Shown here: piece after piece, positions 16,942 through 24,622 of the stretch
Position numbering within the stretch: position 1 is the first letter of the stretch
How the letters are laid out: each line of letters starts with the position of its first letter
Assembly (NCBI RefSeq): GCF_005937985.2
Contig: NZ_CP042172.1
Coordinates: 186,001-250,000, forward strand
Reading direction: 5' to 3'
Origin: Arthrobacter sp. KBS0702
GTDB lineage: Bacteria; Actinomycetota; Actinomycetes; Actinomycetales; Micrococcaceae
DNA: 64,000 nt
Program-made: the position numbers and the translations under genes
The notes under the pieces: generated by a model
Database searches by the model: none
What the model was told of the DNA's origin: nothing
Seen by the model: the letters and a program-made list of their open reading frames with translations, nothing else

Positions 16942-17324
16942 GCGGTGATCTCCTTCGGTCCGGGAACTCGTTCCTGCGGCGATCCTCGGTGGAGGTGCCG
17001 CGGTTCCCAAACTATCCACGCCGCACGGCGAAGACAAGCACTTACTAAGCCCCCTTATGACATCGGCCGTGCGGTTGCCGCCGGCGGGTCGACGGCGGTC
17101 GTCGACGGCGGCCGGGCATGTCCCGTCAGCGGCAGAACCGCGGGACATGCCCCTCGGGTCGGCCCGCCATTGGACATAGTGCCTCTATGTCCATGCGCTG
17201 CGGCTAGGACTGGGCATGTCCCATCGGGGCGTGAGCCGCGAGGGCGGGGCCTTAACGACGTGCGGCCGCCAGTCCGCCGTCCCTTGGCAGGGCAGGCGGG
17301 CCGGCGGCCGTGGTGCTGTCGGTG
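16942..17324. other. 383-bp intergenic region between the SRPBCC gene and HPr
   Basis: No credible gene. It holds the promoter area of the SRPBCC gene (near 16960-17060) and, at 17114-17222, short repeats described separately. GC-rich sequence downstream of the HPr stop (17260-17320) can fold and may terminate the fru operon, but no clean stem was identified. Confidence 0.6.
17114..17222. repeat. GGGCATGTCCC repeat cluster and hairpin
   Basis: Three copies of GGGCATGTCCC/GGGACATGCCC lie at 17114-17124 (+), 17142-17152 (opposite orientation) and 17212-17222 (+). Between them GGACATAG (17172-17179) and CTATGTCC (17185-17192) form a perfect 8-bp stem with a 5-nt loop. The same motif family fills 21757-22030 on the other side of the fru operon. 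Confidence 0.7.
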
Positions 17325-17603
17325 CTATTCGGCGTCGTGGTCCGTTTCGAGGATCTGGACCAGGCGGTCGAGGGCGGCGTCGGCGCCGTCGCCCTCGGCA
17401 CGCAACACCACTACCTCGCCGTGCGAGGCGCCCAGGCTCATCAGGGACAGGATGCTGGCGGCGTCCATGGCCTCGTCCTCCGGTTCGCCGAGCCGGGCGA
17501 TGGTGATTTCGAGATCGAACTCGCCTGCGGCCTCGGCAAAGATGGCGGCCGGGCGGGCATGCAGCCCGACGCGGCTGGCAATGGTGGCGTTACGTTCGGT
17601 CAT
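17325..17603 (-). CDS. ptsH: Phosphocarrier protein HPr
   Basis: 92-residue PTS phosphocarrier that passes phosphate from EI to the EIIA domain of the fructose transporter. The active site GLHARPAA holds H15; the regulatory-serine region AASILSLMSLGA has S50, shifted by about four residues from the usual S46. Length is normal. ATG 17603 has AAGGAG five bases upstream. It is the last gene of the operon, 72 bp after EIIABC. No EI (ptsI) gene is in the window. Confidence 0.93.
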   Translation of the reverse strand: MTERNATIASRVGLHARPAAIFAEAAGEFDLEITIARLGEPEDEAMDAASILSLMSLGASHGEVVVLRAEGDGADAALDRLVQILETDHDAE

Positions 17604-17675
17604 TTCTGCTCCTTGGATTCAGCTTTGGGGATTCAGCTTCGGATAATCGTTTGGGACGGTCTGTGGTGGACCGGC

Positions 17676-19739
17676 TCAGACGGTTACGGGAACCGGCTCA
17701 ACCGTATCAACGGTCTTCTTGACTGCCCAGCGCTTGAGCGCGATCACGGCGAGGGCGGTGACTACCGTGCCAACCGCGATGGACACCACGAACATCAGGA
17801 AGTTGTCGATCGCGAAGAAGACGAAGAGGCCGCCGTGGGGAGCCTTGGATCCGACGCCGGCAGCCATCGAGATGGCGCCGGTGACGGCTCCGCCCAGCAT
17901 GCTGGCCGGGATGACGCGCAGCGGGTCGGCTGCGGCGAAGGGGATGGCGCCTTCGGAGATGAAGGAAGCACCCAGCAGCCAGGCCGCCTTGCCGTTTTCA
18001 CGCTCGGCCAGGCTGAACCGCTGCTTGTCCAGCACCGTCGAGGCGAGGGCCATTGCCAGCGGGGGAACCATGCCGGACGCCATCACTGCGGCCATGATCT
18101 GCCACGGCGCCTGGTTGTCCATGCTCGCGGCGCCGAGGCCGGCGACGGCGAAGGCGTAGGCGACCTTGTTGACCGGTCCGCCGAGGTCGAAGCACATCAT
18201 CAGGCCCAGGATCACGCCGAGGGCGATGGCGCTGGCCCCGGTGAGGCCGGACAGCCAGCCGTTCAGGCCCTTGGTGATGGCGACGATCGGGCCGCCCAGG
18301 ATCAGGAACATCAGCCCCGAGGCAACCAGGGAGGCCAGCAGCGGGATGATGACCACCGGCATCAGGCCGCGCAGCCAGCGCGCCACCTGGAGCCTGCCGA
18401 TCGAGTGGGCGACATAGCCGGCGAGCAGACCGCCGACGATGCCGCCGAGGAAGCCTGCGCCCATGAAGCCTGCCACGGCGCCGGCGACGAAGCCCGGCGC
18501 GATGCCCGGGCGGTCGGCGATGGCGTACGCGATGTAACCGGCCAGGGCCGGGACCAGGAACCCGAGGGAAAGTGCGCCGATCTTGAACAGTACGGCCCCG
18601 AGGTAGGCGCCGAGCGGGCCCCAGGCGTTGTCCGGGAACTCGGTGGGCAGGTTGAAGAGGCTGTTCTGCACCACAATCGTGTCCGCGTACTTGGTGATCA
18701 GGTAGCCGCCCATCAGGAAGCCGAGGGCAATCAGCAGACCGCCGCCCGCCACGAACGGGATCATGTAGCTGACACCGGTGAGCAGGGCCTTCTTCAGCTT
18801 CTGCCCGATGTGCTCACCCTTTTCCTCGGCCTCGTGCTGGGCCTGTTCCTCGGCGCCGAAGTGCGGCACACGCCGGGCGTTGGGGTTGTCGGCCGCGGCG
18901 AGGGCCTCCTGGACCATCTTCTCCGGCTCATCGATGCCGCGCTTGACCGGGGCGTTGATGACCGGCTTGCCGGCGAAGCGCTCCTTGCCGCGGACGTCGA
19001 CGTCGACGGCGAAGATGACGGCATCGGCGGCGGCGATCACCGCCGGGTCCAGGGCCTTCGCGCCGGAGGAACCCTGGGTTTCCACCTGCAGGTCCACGCC
19101 GACTTCCTTGGCAGCGGCCACGAGGGAGTCGGCCGCCATGTAGGTGTGGGCGATGCCGGTGGGGCAGGCGGTCACGGCGACGAGGCGCTTGGCGCGAGGA
19201 GCGCCGGGCTGCGCTTCCGCCGTGGAGCCGGCTGCGGCTGCACCGGCTGCGGCGGCTGCCGGTACGGTGTCTGCGTGGGCTGCGGGCTTGTCCGCGAGGG
19301 CGCCCTCGACCAGCTCCACGATCTCGGCCGGCGTGGCGGCGGCCCGCAGTGCGGCGGTGAAGTCCTTCTTAATCAGCGAGCGGGCTAGTTTGGAGAGCAG
19401 CTTGAGGTGGTCCTGGTCCGCGCCTTCCGGGGCCGCGATAAAGAAGATCAGGTCCGCCGGGCCGTCCTTGGCGCCGAAATCGACCGGCTGGGACAGCCGC
19501 GCCATCGCCAGCGTCGCCTCGGTGACCGCCGTCGAACGGCAGTGCGGGATCGCGATGCCGCCGGGAACGCCGGTGGCGGTCTTGGACTCCCGGGCGAAGG
19601 CGTCCGCGAAGAGGCCTTCGACTTCGGTGGCGCGTCCGTTGGCCGCAACTCTGCCTGCCAGGTGCCGGATCACGTCCTCGGGCGAAGTGCCTAGATTCTG
19701 GTCGAGCTCGACCAGTTCGGTAGTAATGAGCTGGGTCAC
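17676..19739 (-). CDS. fruA: PTS fructose transporter subunit EIIABC
   Basis: 687-residue fused fructose permease that imports fructose as fructose 1-phosphate. EIIA (about 1-150) has the phosphohistidine H66 in GGIAIPHCRS; an Ala-rich linker leads to EIIB (about 183-285) with C192 in AVTACPTGIAHTY; EIIC (about 320-680) is the multi-helix channel, including the FISEGAIPFA motif. The start is GTG 19739, with AAGGA about 6 nt upstream and only 2 nt after the fruK stop; a far longer upstream frame overlapping fruK was rejected. Its position with fruK, a DeoR regulator and HPr makes fructose the expected substrate. Confidence 0.94.
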   Translation of the reverse strand: MTQLITTELVELDQNLGTSPEDVIRHLAGRVAANGRATEVEGLFADAFARESKTATGVPGGIAIPHCRSTAVTEATLAMARLSQPVDFGAKDGPADLIFFIAAPEGADQDHLKLLSKLARSLIKKDFTAALRAAATPAEIVELVEGALADKPAAHADTVPAAAAAGAAAAGSTAEAQPGAPRAKRLVAVTACPTGIAHTYMAADSLVAAAKEVGVDLQVETQGSSGAKALDPAVIAAADAVIFAVDVDVRGKERFAGKPVINAPVKRGIDEPEKMVQEALAAADNPNARRVPHFGAEEQAQHEAEEKGEHIGQKLKKALLTGVSYMIPFVAGGGLLIALGFLMGGYLITKYADTIVVQNSLFNLPTEFPDNAWGPLGAYLGAVLFKIGALSLGFLVPALAGYIAYAIADRPGIAPGFVAGAVAGFMGAGFLGGIVGGLLAGYVAHSIGRLQVARWLRGLMPVVIIPLLASLVASGLMFLILGGPIVAITKGLNGWLSGLTGASAIALGVILGLMMCFDLGGPVNKVAYAFAVAGLGAASMDNQAPWQIMAAVMASGMVPPLAMALASTVLDKQRFSLAERENGKAAWLLGASFISEGAIPFAAADPLRVIPASMLGGAVTGAISMAAGVGSKAPHGGLFVFFAIDNFLMFVVSIAVGTVVTALAVIALKRWAVKKTVDTVEPVPVTV

Positions 19740-19741
19740 TG

Positions 19742-20728
19742 TCAATCCTTCTTCAGGGCCGTGAGGGTTACGGCATCGGGGGTGGTTTGGTGAACTGCCG
19801 GGACGGTGGAGCCCGGCAGGGAGGCAGCGGCAGCCCCGTGGGCCACCGCCTGACGCAGACAATCGGCCGGGGCGGCGCCCTGGCTTGAAGCGAGCAGGTA
19901 GCCGGCCAGCGAGGAATCGCCTGCGCCAACCGTGCTGACCGCCTTGACCGGCGGGTGCGTGGCCAGCCACGCGCCGTTGGCCGTCACAAGCACCGCACCC
20001 TTGGAACCAAGGGTGGCGAGTACCGCACCCACTCCGGAACGCACGACGGCGGCCGCGGCTGCCGCGGCAGCCGCCGGATCCGACTCGAGTTCCTCGGCGG
20101 ACTTGTCCGTGGCGAATCCGGCTGCGGCAGCCAGTTCGGCCAGTTCCTCGGCATTGGGTTTGAGCAGGTCCGGTCGGCCGAGGGCATCCCCGGAGATCGC
20201 GGCGGCGAGCGGTTCGCCGGAAGAGTCGACGGCGATGAGGGGTGCCTCGGTGCCGTCGTGCAGGGAACGCAGCCGACGGGTGACGGTGGCGTAGAAGTCG
20301 GCCGGGACTCCGGGCGGGAGCGAGCCGGCCAGAACGACCCAACTGGCGCCGCGGGCCGAATCCAGCAGCAGCCCGATCAGGGCCTCCTGCTGTTCCGCGT
20401 TCAGGACCGGGCCGGGTTCGTTGATCTTGGTGGTGACGCCGCCGGGTTCGGTGAGGGCCACGTTGCTGCGCAGCGGCTCGCCGATGGGGAGGGCTGCGAA
20501 CGGCACGTCACTGTCGCGCAGCCCGGCGAGCACCGGGTCGGCCGCGGCGCCGGGGAGCACCGCGATGGTCTTCAGCCCTGAGGCCACGAGGGCGCGGGAG
20601 ACGTTGACGCCCTTGCCGCCGGATTCCTGCCGGACGGAAATGGCGCGCTGGACCTCGCCGCGGAGCAGCGGGCCGGGCAGTGCCACGGTGCGGTCCAGGC
20701 TGGGGTTGGCCGTGAGGGTGACGATCAT
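19742..20728 (-). CDS. fruK: 1-phosphofructokinase
   Basis: 328-residue PfkB-family kinase that converts fructose 1-phosphate to fructose 1,6-bisphosphate. The N-terminal signature SGGKGVNVSRAL (about 36-47) and the C-terminal anion-hole motif TVGAGDSSLAGY (about 263-274, catalytic Asp in GAGDS) are intact; LKPNAEE is also conserved. An Ala-rich insert (AAAAAAAAA around residue 220) is a codon-level repeat. ATG overlaps the regulator stop by four bases (ATGA), and EIIABC begins 2 nt after its stop, so all three are translationally linked. Confidence 0.93.
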   Translation of the reverse strand: MIVTLTANPSLDRTVALPGPLLRGEVQRAISVRQESGGKGVNVSRALVASGLKTIAVLPGAAADPVLAGLRDSDVPFAALPIGEPLRSNVALTEPGGVTTKINEPGPVLNAEQQEALIGLLLDSARGASWVVLAGSLPPGVPADFYATVTRRLRSLHDGTEAPLIAVDSSGEPLAAAISGDALGRPDLLKPNAEELAELAAAAGFATDKSAEELESDPAAAAAAAAAVVRSGVGAVLATLGSKGAVLVTANGAWLATHPPVKAVSTVGAGDSSLAGYLLASSQGAAPADCLRQAVAHGAAAASLPGSTVPAVHQTTPDAVTLTALKKD

Positions 20729-21579
20729 GCGACCACCACCTCCACTCCGGCGTCCGCGAGGGCCGCGGCGAGGGCCGGGCTGGGGTTCGTATCGGTGATC
20801 ACGGTGTCCAGATCTTTCAAGGAGGCGAACTGGACCAGCGTTTCCGCGTCCAGTTTGGAGGAATCAGCCAGCACCACAATGCGGCGCGCTGAATGGACGA
20901 AGGCGGCCTTGACGGCTGCTTCTTCAGGATCGGGAGTGCTCAGGCCGAAGGCCGCGGAAATGCCGTTGGTGCCGATAAACGCGATGTCGGGCCGGATCCG
21001 CCGCGCGGCTTCCACGGTGGACTGCCCGACGGCGGCCTGGGTCAGGCCGCGGACCTTCCCGCCGAGCAGGTGCAGGGCAATGCCGGGTTCGCCGGAGAGC
21101 TTCGCGGCGATGGGCAGCGCGTGGGTGATAACGACGAGCTCGGTTTCGCCCGCGGCGCCGGCTGGCCCCGGCGCTCCGCCCGCTGCCGCGGGGCCGGCTC
21201 CCGTCGTGCCGGAGCCCGCTCCGGCCGTCCGGGCGGCGAGCATCTCCGCGAGGGCTTCGGTAGTGGAGCCGGCATCGATCAAGATGCTGCCCGCACGGCC
21301 CAGGGGGATGAGGTCGAGGGCTGCCTTGGCGATCCGGGTCTTCTCGGTCTGCCGCTGCACCGTGCGCTCGAGGATGCTTTCTTCCGTGGTGCTGAAGCGC
21401 TCCGGCGAGACTGCTCCGCCATGGACCCGGCGGACAGTGCCGGCAATCTCAAGGGCGGCCAGGTCGCGGCGGACGGTTTCGGTGGTGATGCTGAAGCGTT
21501 CGGCGAGGTCGGTGACGCTGGCCCGGCCGCTGGCGGCGACGAGCTCCACGATCAGTTGTTGGCGTTCCTCGGCGAACAC
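20725..21579 (-). CDS. DeoR/GlpR family transcriptional regulator of the fructose operon
   Basis: 284-residue DeoR-type regulator, first gene of the fru operon and presumably its sensor of a sugar phosphate. The N-terminal helix-turn-helix reads RQQLIVELVAASGRASVTDL then TTETVRRDLAALE; the C-terminal DeoRC sensor domain contains LIDAGSTTEALAE, IGTNGISAAFGLST and ADSSKLD. GTG 21579 has GGAGG 4 nt upstream; starting further upstream would give an unusual N-terminus. A Gly/Ala/Pro-rich insert of about 30 residues interrupts the sensor domain after LAARTAG. Autoregulation is expected. Confidence 0.9.
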   Translation of the reverse strand: MFAEERQQLIVELVAASGRASVTDLAERFSITTETVRRDLAALEIAGTVRRVHGGAVSPERFSTTEESILERTVQRQTEKTRIAKAALDLIPLGRAGSILIDAGSTTEALAEMLAARTAGAGSGTTGAGPAAAGGAPGPAGAAGETELVVITHALPIAAKLSGEPGIALHLLGGKVRGLTQAAVGQSTVEAARRIRPDIAFIGTNGISAAFGLSTPDPEEAAVKAAFVHSARRIVVLADSSKLDAETLVQFASLKDLDTVITDTNPSPALAAALADAGVEVVVA

Positions 21580-21678
21580 GTGCCCTCCATTGCGACGATA
21601 ACTGCGGGTGCTGCCACTTCGGGTGTTGCGGAGCCCGGTTGTTTCGGTGACCCCCATCACATGAAGTGGAATTGATTG

Positions 21679-21708
21679 ACTTTATCTTTGTTCATGTGGC
21701 TTTGTCAA
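21679..21708 (-). promoter_or_regulatory. fru operon promoter with possible DeoR operator
   Basis: On the minus strand TTGACA (21703-21708) and TAAAGT (21679-21684) are separated by 18 bp, one of the clearest sigma-A-type promoters here. Start would be near 21672, giving a leader of about 90 nt to GTG 21579. On the plus strand CTTTATCTTTG and GCTTTGTCAA form a direct-repeat pattern (CTTTG twice) of the kind bound by DeoR-type regulators. Confidence 0.65.
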
Positions 21709-21756
21709 CGGAAAAACAACACGAACGCAGAAGGGGTTGGGCGGGGCACGGTTGGG

Positions 21757-22030
21757 GACATGCCCGGTTTCGGAGTCCGCCGGCGGGCATGCCCATTGGT
21801 CGGGCCTCGGGGCGGGGGACATGCCCATTCCCGGTGCCGGGGATTGGGCACTTCGGGATTAGGCCCATTCGTGCCGCCCGGGGATGGGCATGCTCAATCT
21901 TGGGGCCTACCAGGGGACATGCCCGGTGGTGGGTCCTCGGAGTGGGGGGCATGCCCATTCCTGGCGCCGGGGAGTGGGCACTTCGGGACTATGTCCATTC
22001 GTGCCGCCCGGGGACGGGCATGCCCGGACG
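21757..22030. repeat. 130-bp imperfect tandem repeats built from GGACATGCCC units
   Basis: In the 450-bp gene-free stretch 21709-22153, two imperfect copies of a 130-bp unit lie at about 21785-21914 and 21915-22030. Each holds GACATGCCC or GGCATGCCC, then CATGCCCATTC, GGGCACTTCGGGA and CCATTCGTGCCGCCCGGGGA. A partial copy begins near 21757. The units resemble the cluster at 17114-17222. No transposase or coding signal is visible. Confidence 0.7.
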
Positions 22031-22067
22031 TTGCGGTGCCCGGCGTCGGGGGTGCGAGTTAAACAGC

Positions 22068-22106
22068 GGACGCCGGGCCCGACCATTACGGTCCGGCCCG
22101 GCGTCC
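22068..22106 (-). terminator. Hairpin downstream of the DUF6458 gene
   Basis: GGACGCCGGGCC (22068-22079) pairs with GGCCCGGCGTCC (22095-22106); inside, GACC and GGTC pair around ATTAC, with a single C-C mismatch between the two stems. It lies 48 bp past the minus-strand stop. Confidence 0.65.
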
Positions 22107-22153
22107 GGGTGGCGTTGCTGCGGCGCATGGCTGCGCCGGGGAATGCGCGCGGA

Positions 22154-22417
22154 TTAGATGCCGGCGTCGCGGCTTTCGTTGCGGGTGATGGTCTCGCCCG
22201 TGTTGGGGTCGACGACGGAGCGGGTTTCGCTGACGCGGCGCGTGCGGCTGCGGCCGGGGGAGGCCAGGATCAGGGACGCGACCAGCCCGATGACTCCGAC
22301 CACCATGAGGATGTAGCCGATCATGGTCTGGTCGACGTTGGGGATCAGGCCGGGTGCGATGGCCCAGGCCAGGATGGCGCCGATGGCGATAAGGAAAATG
22401 GAGGAACCGATTCTCAT
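22154..22417 (-). CDS. DUF6458 family small membrane protein
   Basis: 87 residues with two hydrophobic helices (IFLIAIGAILAWAIA at 7-21 and MIGYILMVVGVIGLVASLIL at 32-51), then a polar tail with RTRRVSETRSVVDPNTGETI. This is the DUF6458 layout common in actinobacteria; the function is unknown. ATG 22417 has AAGGAG six bases upstream. It is monocistronic, with a strong hairpin downstream and a palindromic motif (22453-22467) in the promoter region. Confidence 0.85.
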   Translation of the reverse strand: MRIGSSIFLIAIGAILAWAIAPGLIPNVDQTMIGYILMVVGVIGLVASLILASPGRSRTRRVSETRSVVDPNTGETITRNESRDAGI

Positions 22418-22452
22418 GACTTGCTCCTTGTTGTCCGGTGGGACCGATAGGT

Positions 22453-22467
22453 AATGCTAAGCATGCT
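22453..22467. promoter_or_regulatory. Candidate operator AATGCTAAGCATGCT
   Basis: The element starts 36 nt upstream of the DUF6458 start. AGCATGCT within it is a perfect palindrome. It differs at one position from a 15-mer at 54902-54916 upstream of the acyl-CoA dehydrogenase operon, pointing to a shared regulator. Confidence 0.4.
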
Positions 22468-22691
22468 GTCCAGCGTCACGCTACAGCCCGTTACCTGTCG
22501 TTTCAACGATTGTGGCCACGCCCCGCCGGGAAATTCGGTGTGTCCGGGCTTAATTCCGCGGCGGTTTCGGACGGCGGCGCGGTTTTCGGACAGGCGCGGC
22601 GCGGGTCCGGGGTGCGGCTGTCTGATTCCGCAGCGCAAATCCGGGGCCGCCGCGAAAACCGGCGCGGACCGGGGGGAGGAGTCCGGCTGGC

Positions 22692-22697
22692 TAGGCT
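22692..22697 (+). promoter_or_regulatory. -10 box TAGGCT for a leaderless transcript
   Basis: TAGGCT ends 6 nt before ATG 22704 of the esterase gene. Confidence 0.6.
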
Positions 22698-22703
22698 GTC
22701 CCC

Positions 22704-23321
22704 ATGGAAACTGTCGTCTGGTCGAGGCCGGAGCGGGAGCGGGCCGGGACGCCGCTGCTGGTGATGCTGCACGGCTATGGCACGGACGAGACCCGGATGG
22801 CGAAACTCTTCCCCAGCCTGCCGCCGGAGTTCACCTGCGCCGCCCTCCGCGGGCCGAAGGTGATCGGCGACGACTATGGCTGGTTCCTGCTGGACTACTT
22901 CCTCACCCACGACTTCGCGGACGTCATCACCGCCACCAACTCGGTCTTCGCCTGGATCGACTCGGTCAAGGCCAAGCACAGCAGCATCAGCCTGCTCGGT
23001 TACTCCCAGGGCATGGCCATGGCAAGCACCCTCCTGCGGCTCCGGCCGGAGGCGTTCCGCGCCGTCGTCGGTCTGTCCGGCTTCGTGTTGGACAACGAGC
23101 TGCTGGCCATGAGCGAGTCCTTCACCGCCCGGCCGCCGTTCTTCTGGGGGCGGGACAAGGCGGACCCCGTGATCAACGACGACGCCACCGCGCACACCGA
23201 GGAGTGGCTGAACCGCCATACCCAGCTCACGGCGCGCAGCTACCCGGGGATGGGCCACTCGGTTTCAGCCGCGGAACTCGTGGACGTCGGCGCGTTCCTG
23301 CGCCACTACGTGCTGCGCTGA
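22704..23321 (+). CDS. Phospholipase/carboxylesterase-type alpha/beta hydrolase
   Basis: 205-residue cytosolic serine hydrolase of the carboxylesterase/phospholipase (YpfH-like) family. The oxyanion region LLVMLHGYGTDE opens the fold, the nucleophile is S101 in LLGYSQGMAMA, and the His is in SYPGMGHSVSAAE near residue 187; an Asp in the KADPVI loop is the likely third member of the triad. Natural substrate unknown. The start has a leaderless-type promoter and no Shine-Dalgarno sequence. It is a single gene between unrelated neighbours. Confidence 0.87.
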   Translation: METVVWSRPERERAGTPLLVMLHGYGTDETRMAKLFPSLPPEFTCAALRGPKVIGDDYGWFLLDYFLTHDFADVITATNSVFAWIDSVKAKHSSISLLGYSQGMAMASTLLRLRPEAFRAVVGLSGFVLDNELLAMSESFTARPPFFWGRDKADPVINDDATAHTEEWLNRHTQLTARSYPGMGHSVSAAELVDVGAFLRHYVLR

Positions 23322-23413
23322 GCCGGGGCCCTGAGCCGGGGCCTTGGGGCGGGACCCGGCGCCGTCGGATATTTCTACTCGATGGAAATCCGCCACCACT
23401 TGCGCGCTCAATT

Positions 23414-23450
23414 TATAAGCGTTTACAGTTTACTTTGGCCATTTTGATCG
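23414..23450 (+). promoter_or_regulatory. Promoter/operator region of the lacI-pgmB-GH65 cluster
   Basis: TATAAGCGTTTACA (23414-23427) is a CG-centred imperfect palindrome like LacI-family operators. Its right half, TTTACA (23422-23427), could serve as -35 with a weak -10 (TGATCG, 23445-23450) 17 bp downstream, so the regulator would block its own promoter. Confidence 0.45.
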
Positions 23451-23492
23451 GCCCACTACTGCAGGGGGAAGAAAGGTCCAGGCCCGTGTCGC

Positions 23493-24521
23493 ATGACTAA
23501 GGCTCCGCGTGTGACAATCCAAGACGTCGCCGCCCTTTCCGGGCTCTCCATCTGCACCGTCTCCCGGGCGCTCCGGGACCTCCCCAACGTATCCGAAAAG
23601 GCGCAAGCCAAAGTCACCGATGCGGCTGCCAAGCTCGGCTACAAGGCGTCCTCCGCTGCTGCCCGGCTGGCCGGCGGAACCACCGGCTCCGTGGCCATCA
23701 TTGTCCCCACCGCGACCGCCTGGTACTTCGCCCGGGCCGTCGAGGCCGCCGAGGAAGTACTCGCCGACAGCGGCTACGACACCGTGCTGATCAGCCTGCG
23801 GAACCGGCCCAGCGTGCAACGCAAACTCTTCGGCGACCTCGCCGGGCTGACCCAGCGGGTGGACGGGATGCTGCTGCTGAACGTCGCCCTCGACGGCGCG
23901 GAAGTGGCCGCCGTCGAGGCCTCCGGCATGGCCGTCGCTAGCGTGGGGATGCACGGCGTCCCGTGGGACAACGTGGGCATCGACAATGTGGAGGCCGCGC
24001 GCCAGGCCACCGGCCACCTGCTCGGCCTCGGCCACTGGGACGTGGCGATGCTGGCCGGACGGGAGCCGGAGGGGCGTTCCGTGGTCACCGCGGAGGCGCG
24101 GAGGCGCGGCTTCGAACTGGCCCTGGCAGAGCAGGAGCTGACCGTTGACCCGGACCTGGTGCTCGACGCCGGATCCAGCATCGAGGGCGGTCGCCGGGCC
24201 ATGACGGAGCTTGTCGAGAACCGCCGGATGCCGTCCGCCGTGTTCGCCGGCTGCGACGAAACCGCCTTCGGCGCACTGATGGCATTGCGGGATCTCGGTT
24301 TGGCAGCGCCCAAGAACGTCTCCATCATAGGAATCGACGATCATCAGATGAGCTGGTTCCTCGGGCTGACCACCATCGCCCAGCCCGTGGCGGACCAGGG
24401 CGCATTCGCCGCCAACCTGCTGATCGAGAGGCTCCACCACCCGGGGCTTCCAAATCCCCCCGCCGCCCATCTGCTGGAGACCAAGCTGGTGGAGCGCCGG
24501 AGCACCCGCCGCCGACGCTGA
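23493..24521 (+). CDS. LacI family transcriptional regulator
   Basis: 342-residue LacI/GalR-type repressor. The DNA-binding domain is complete: VTIQDVAALSGLSICTVSRA (helix-turn-helix) and VSEKAQAKVTDAAAKLGYKA (hinge helix), followed by a periplasmic-binding-like sensor domain from about residue 65 with IIGIDDHQMS near residue 280. It lies directly upstream of beta-phosphoglucomutase and GH65 phosphorylase genes in the same direction, so it probably controls them in response to an alpha-glucobiose. The start at 23493 has only a weak upstream purine tract. An Arg-rich C-terminus (STRRRR) is unusual but short. Confidence 0.9.
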   Translation: MTKAPRVTIQDVAALSGLSICTVSRALRDLPNVSEKAQAKVTDAAAKLGYKASSAAARLAGGTTGSVAIIVPTATAWYFARAVEAAEEVLADSGYDTVLISLRNRPSVQRKLFGDLAGLTQRVDGMLLLNVALDGAEVAAVEASGMAVASVGMHGVPWDNVGIDNVEAARQATGHLLGLGHWDVAMLAGREPEGRSVVTAEARRRGFELALAEQELTVDPDLVLDAGSSIEGGRRAMTELVENRRMPSAVFAGCDETAFGALMALRDLGLAAPKNVSIIGIDDHQMSWFLGLTTIAQPVADQGAFAANLLIERLHHPGLPNPPAAHLLETKLVERRSTRRRR

Positions 24522-24622
24522 TGCCGGCCAACGCCCGCGGCAACCGCCCCCCGGTGCGACGTAGCCCGGCCCCTCACTTTTCCGAGACTTTCCATGCCAC
24601 CGTCTGAAAGGACAATCGCATC

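Noticed and set aside
17172..17192. GGACATAG/CTATGTCC hairpin as a terminator of the fru operon
   Set aside because: It lies more than 130 bp beyond HPr inside the repeat cluster and has no U-tract; treated as part of the repeats.
19740..20342. N-terminal extension of EIIABC overlapping fruK
   Set aside because: It is out-of-frame fruK sequence; GTG 19739 has a ribosome-binding site and begins a normal EIIA domain.
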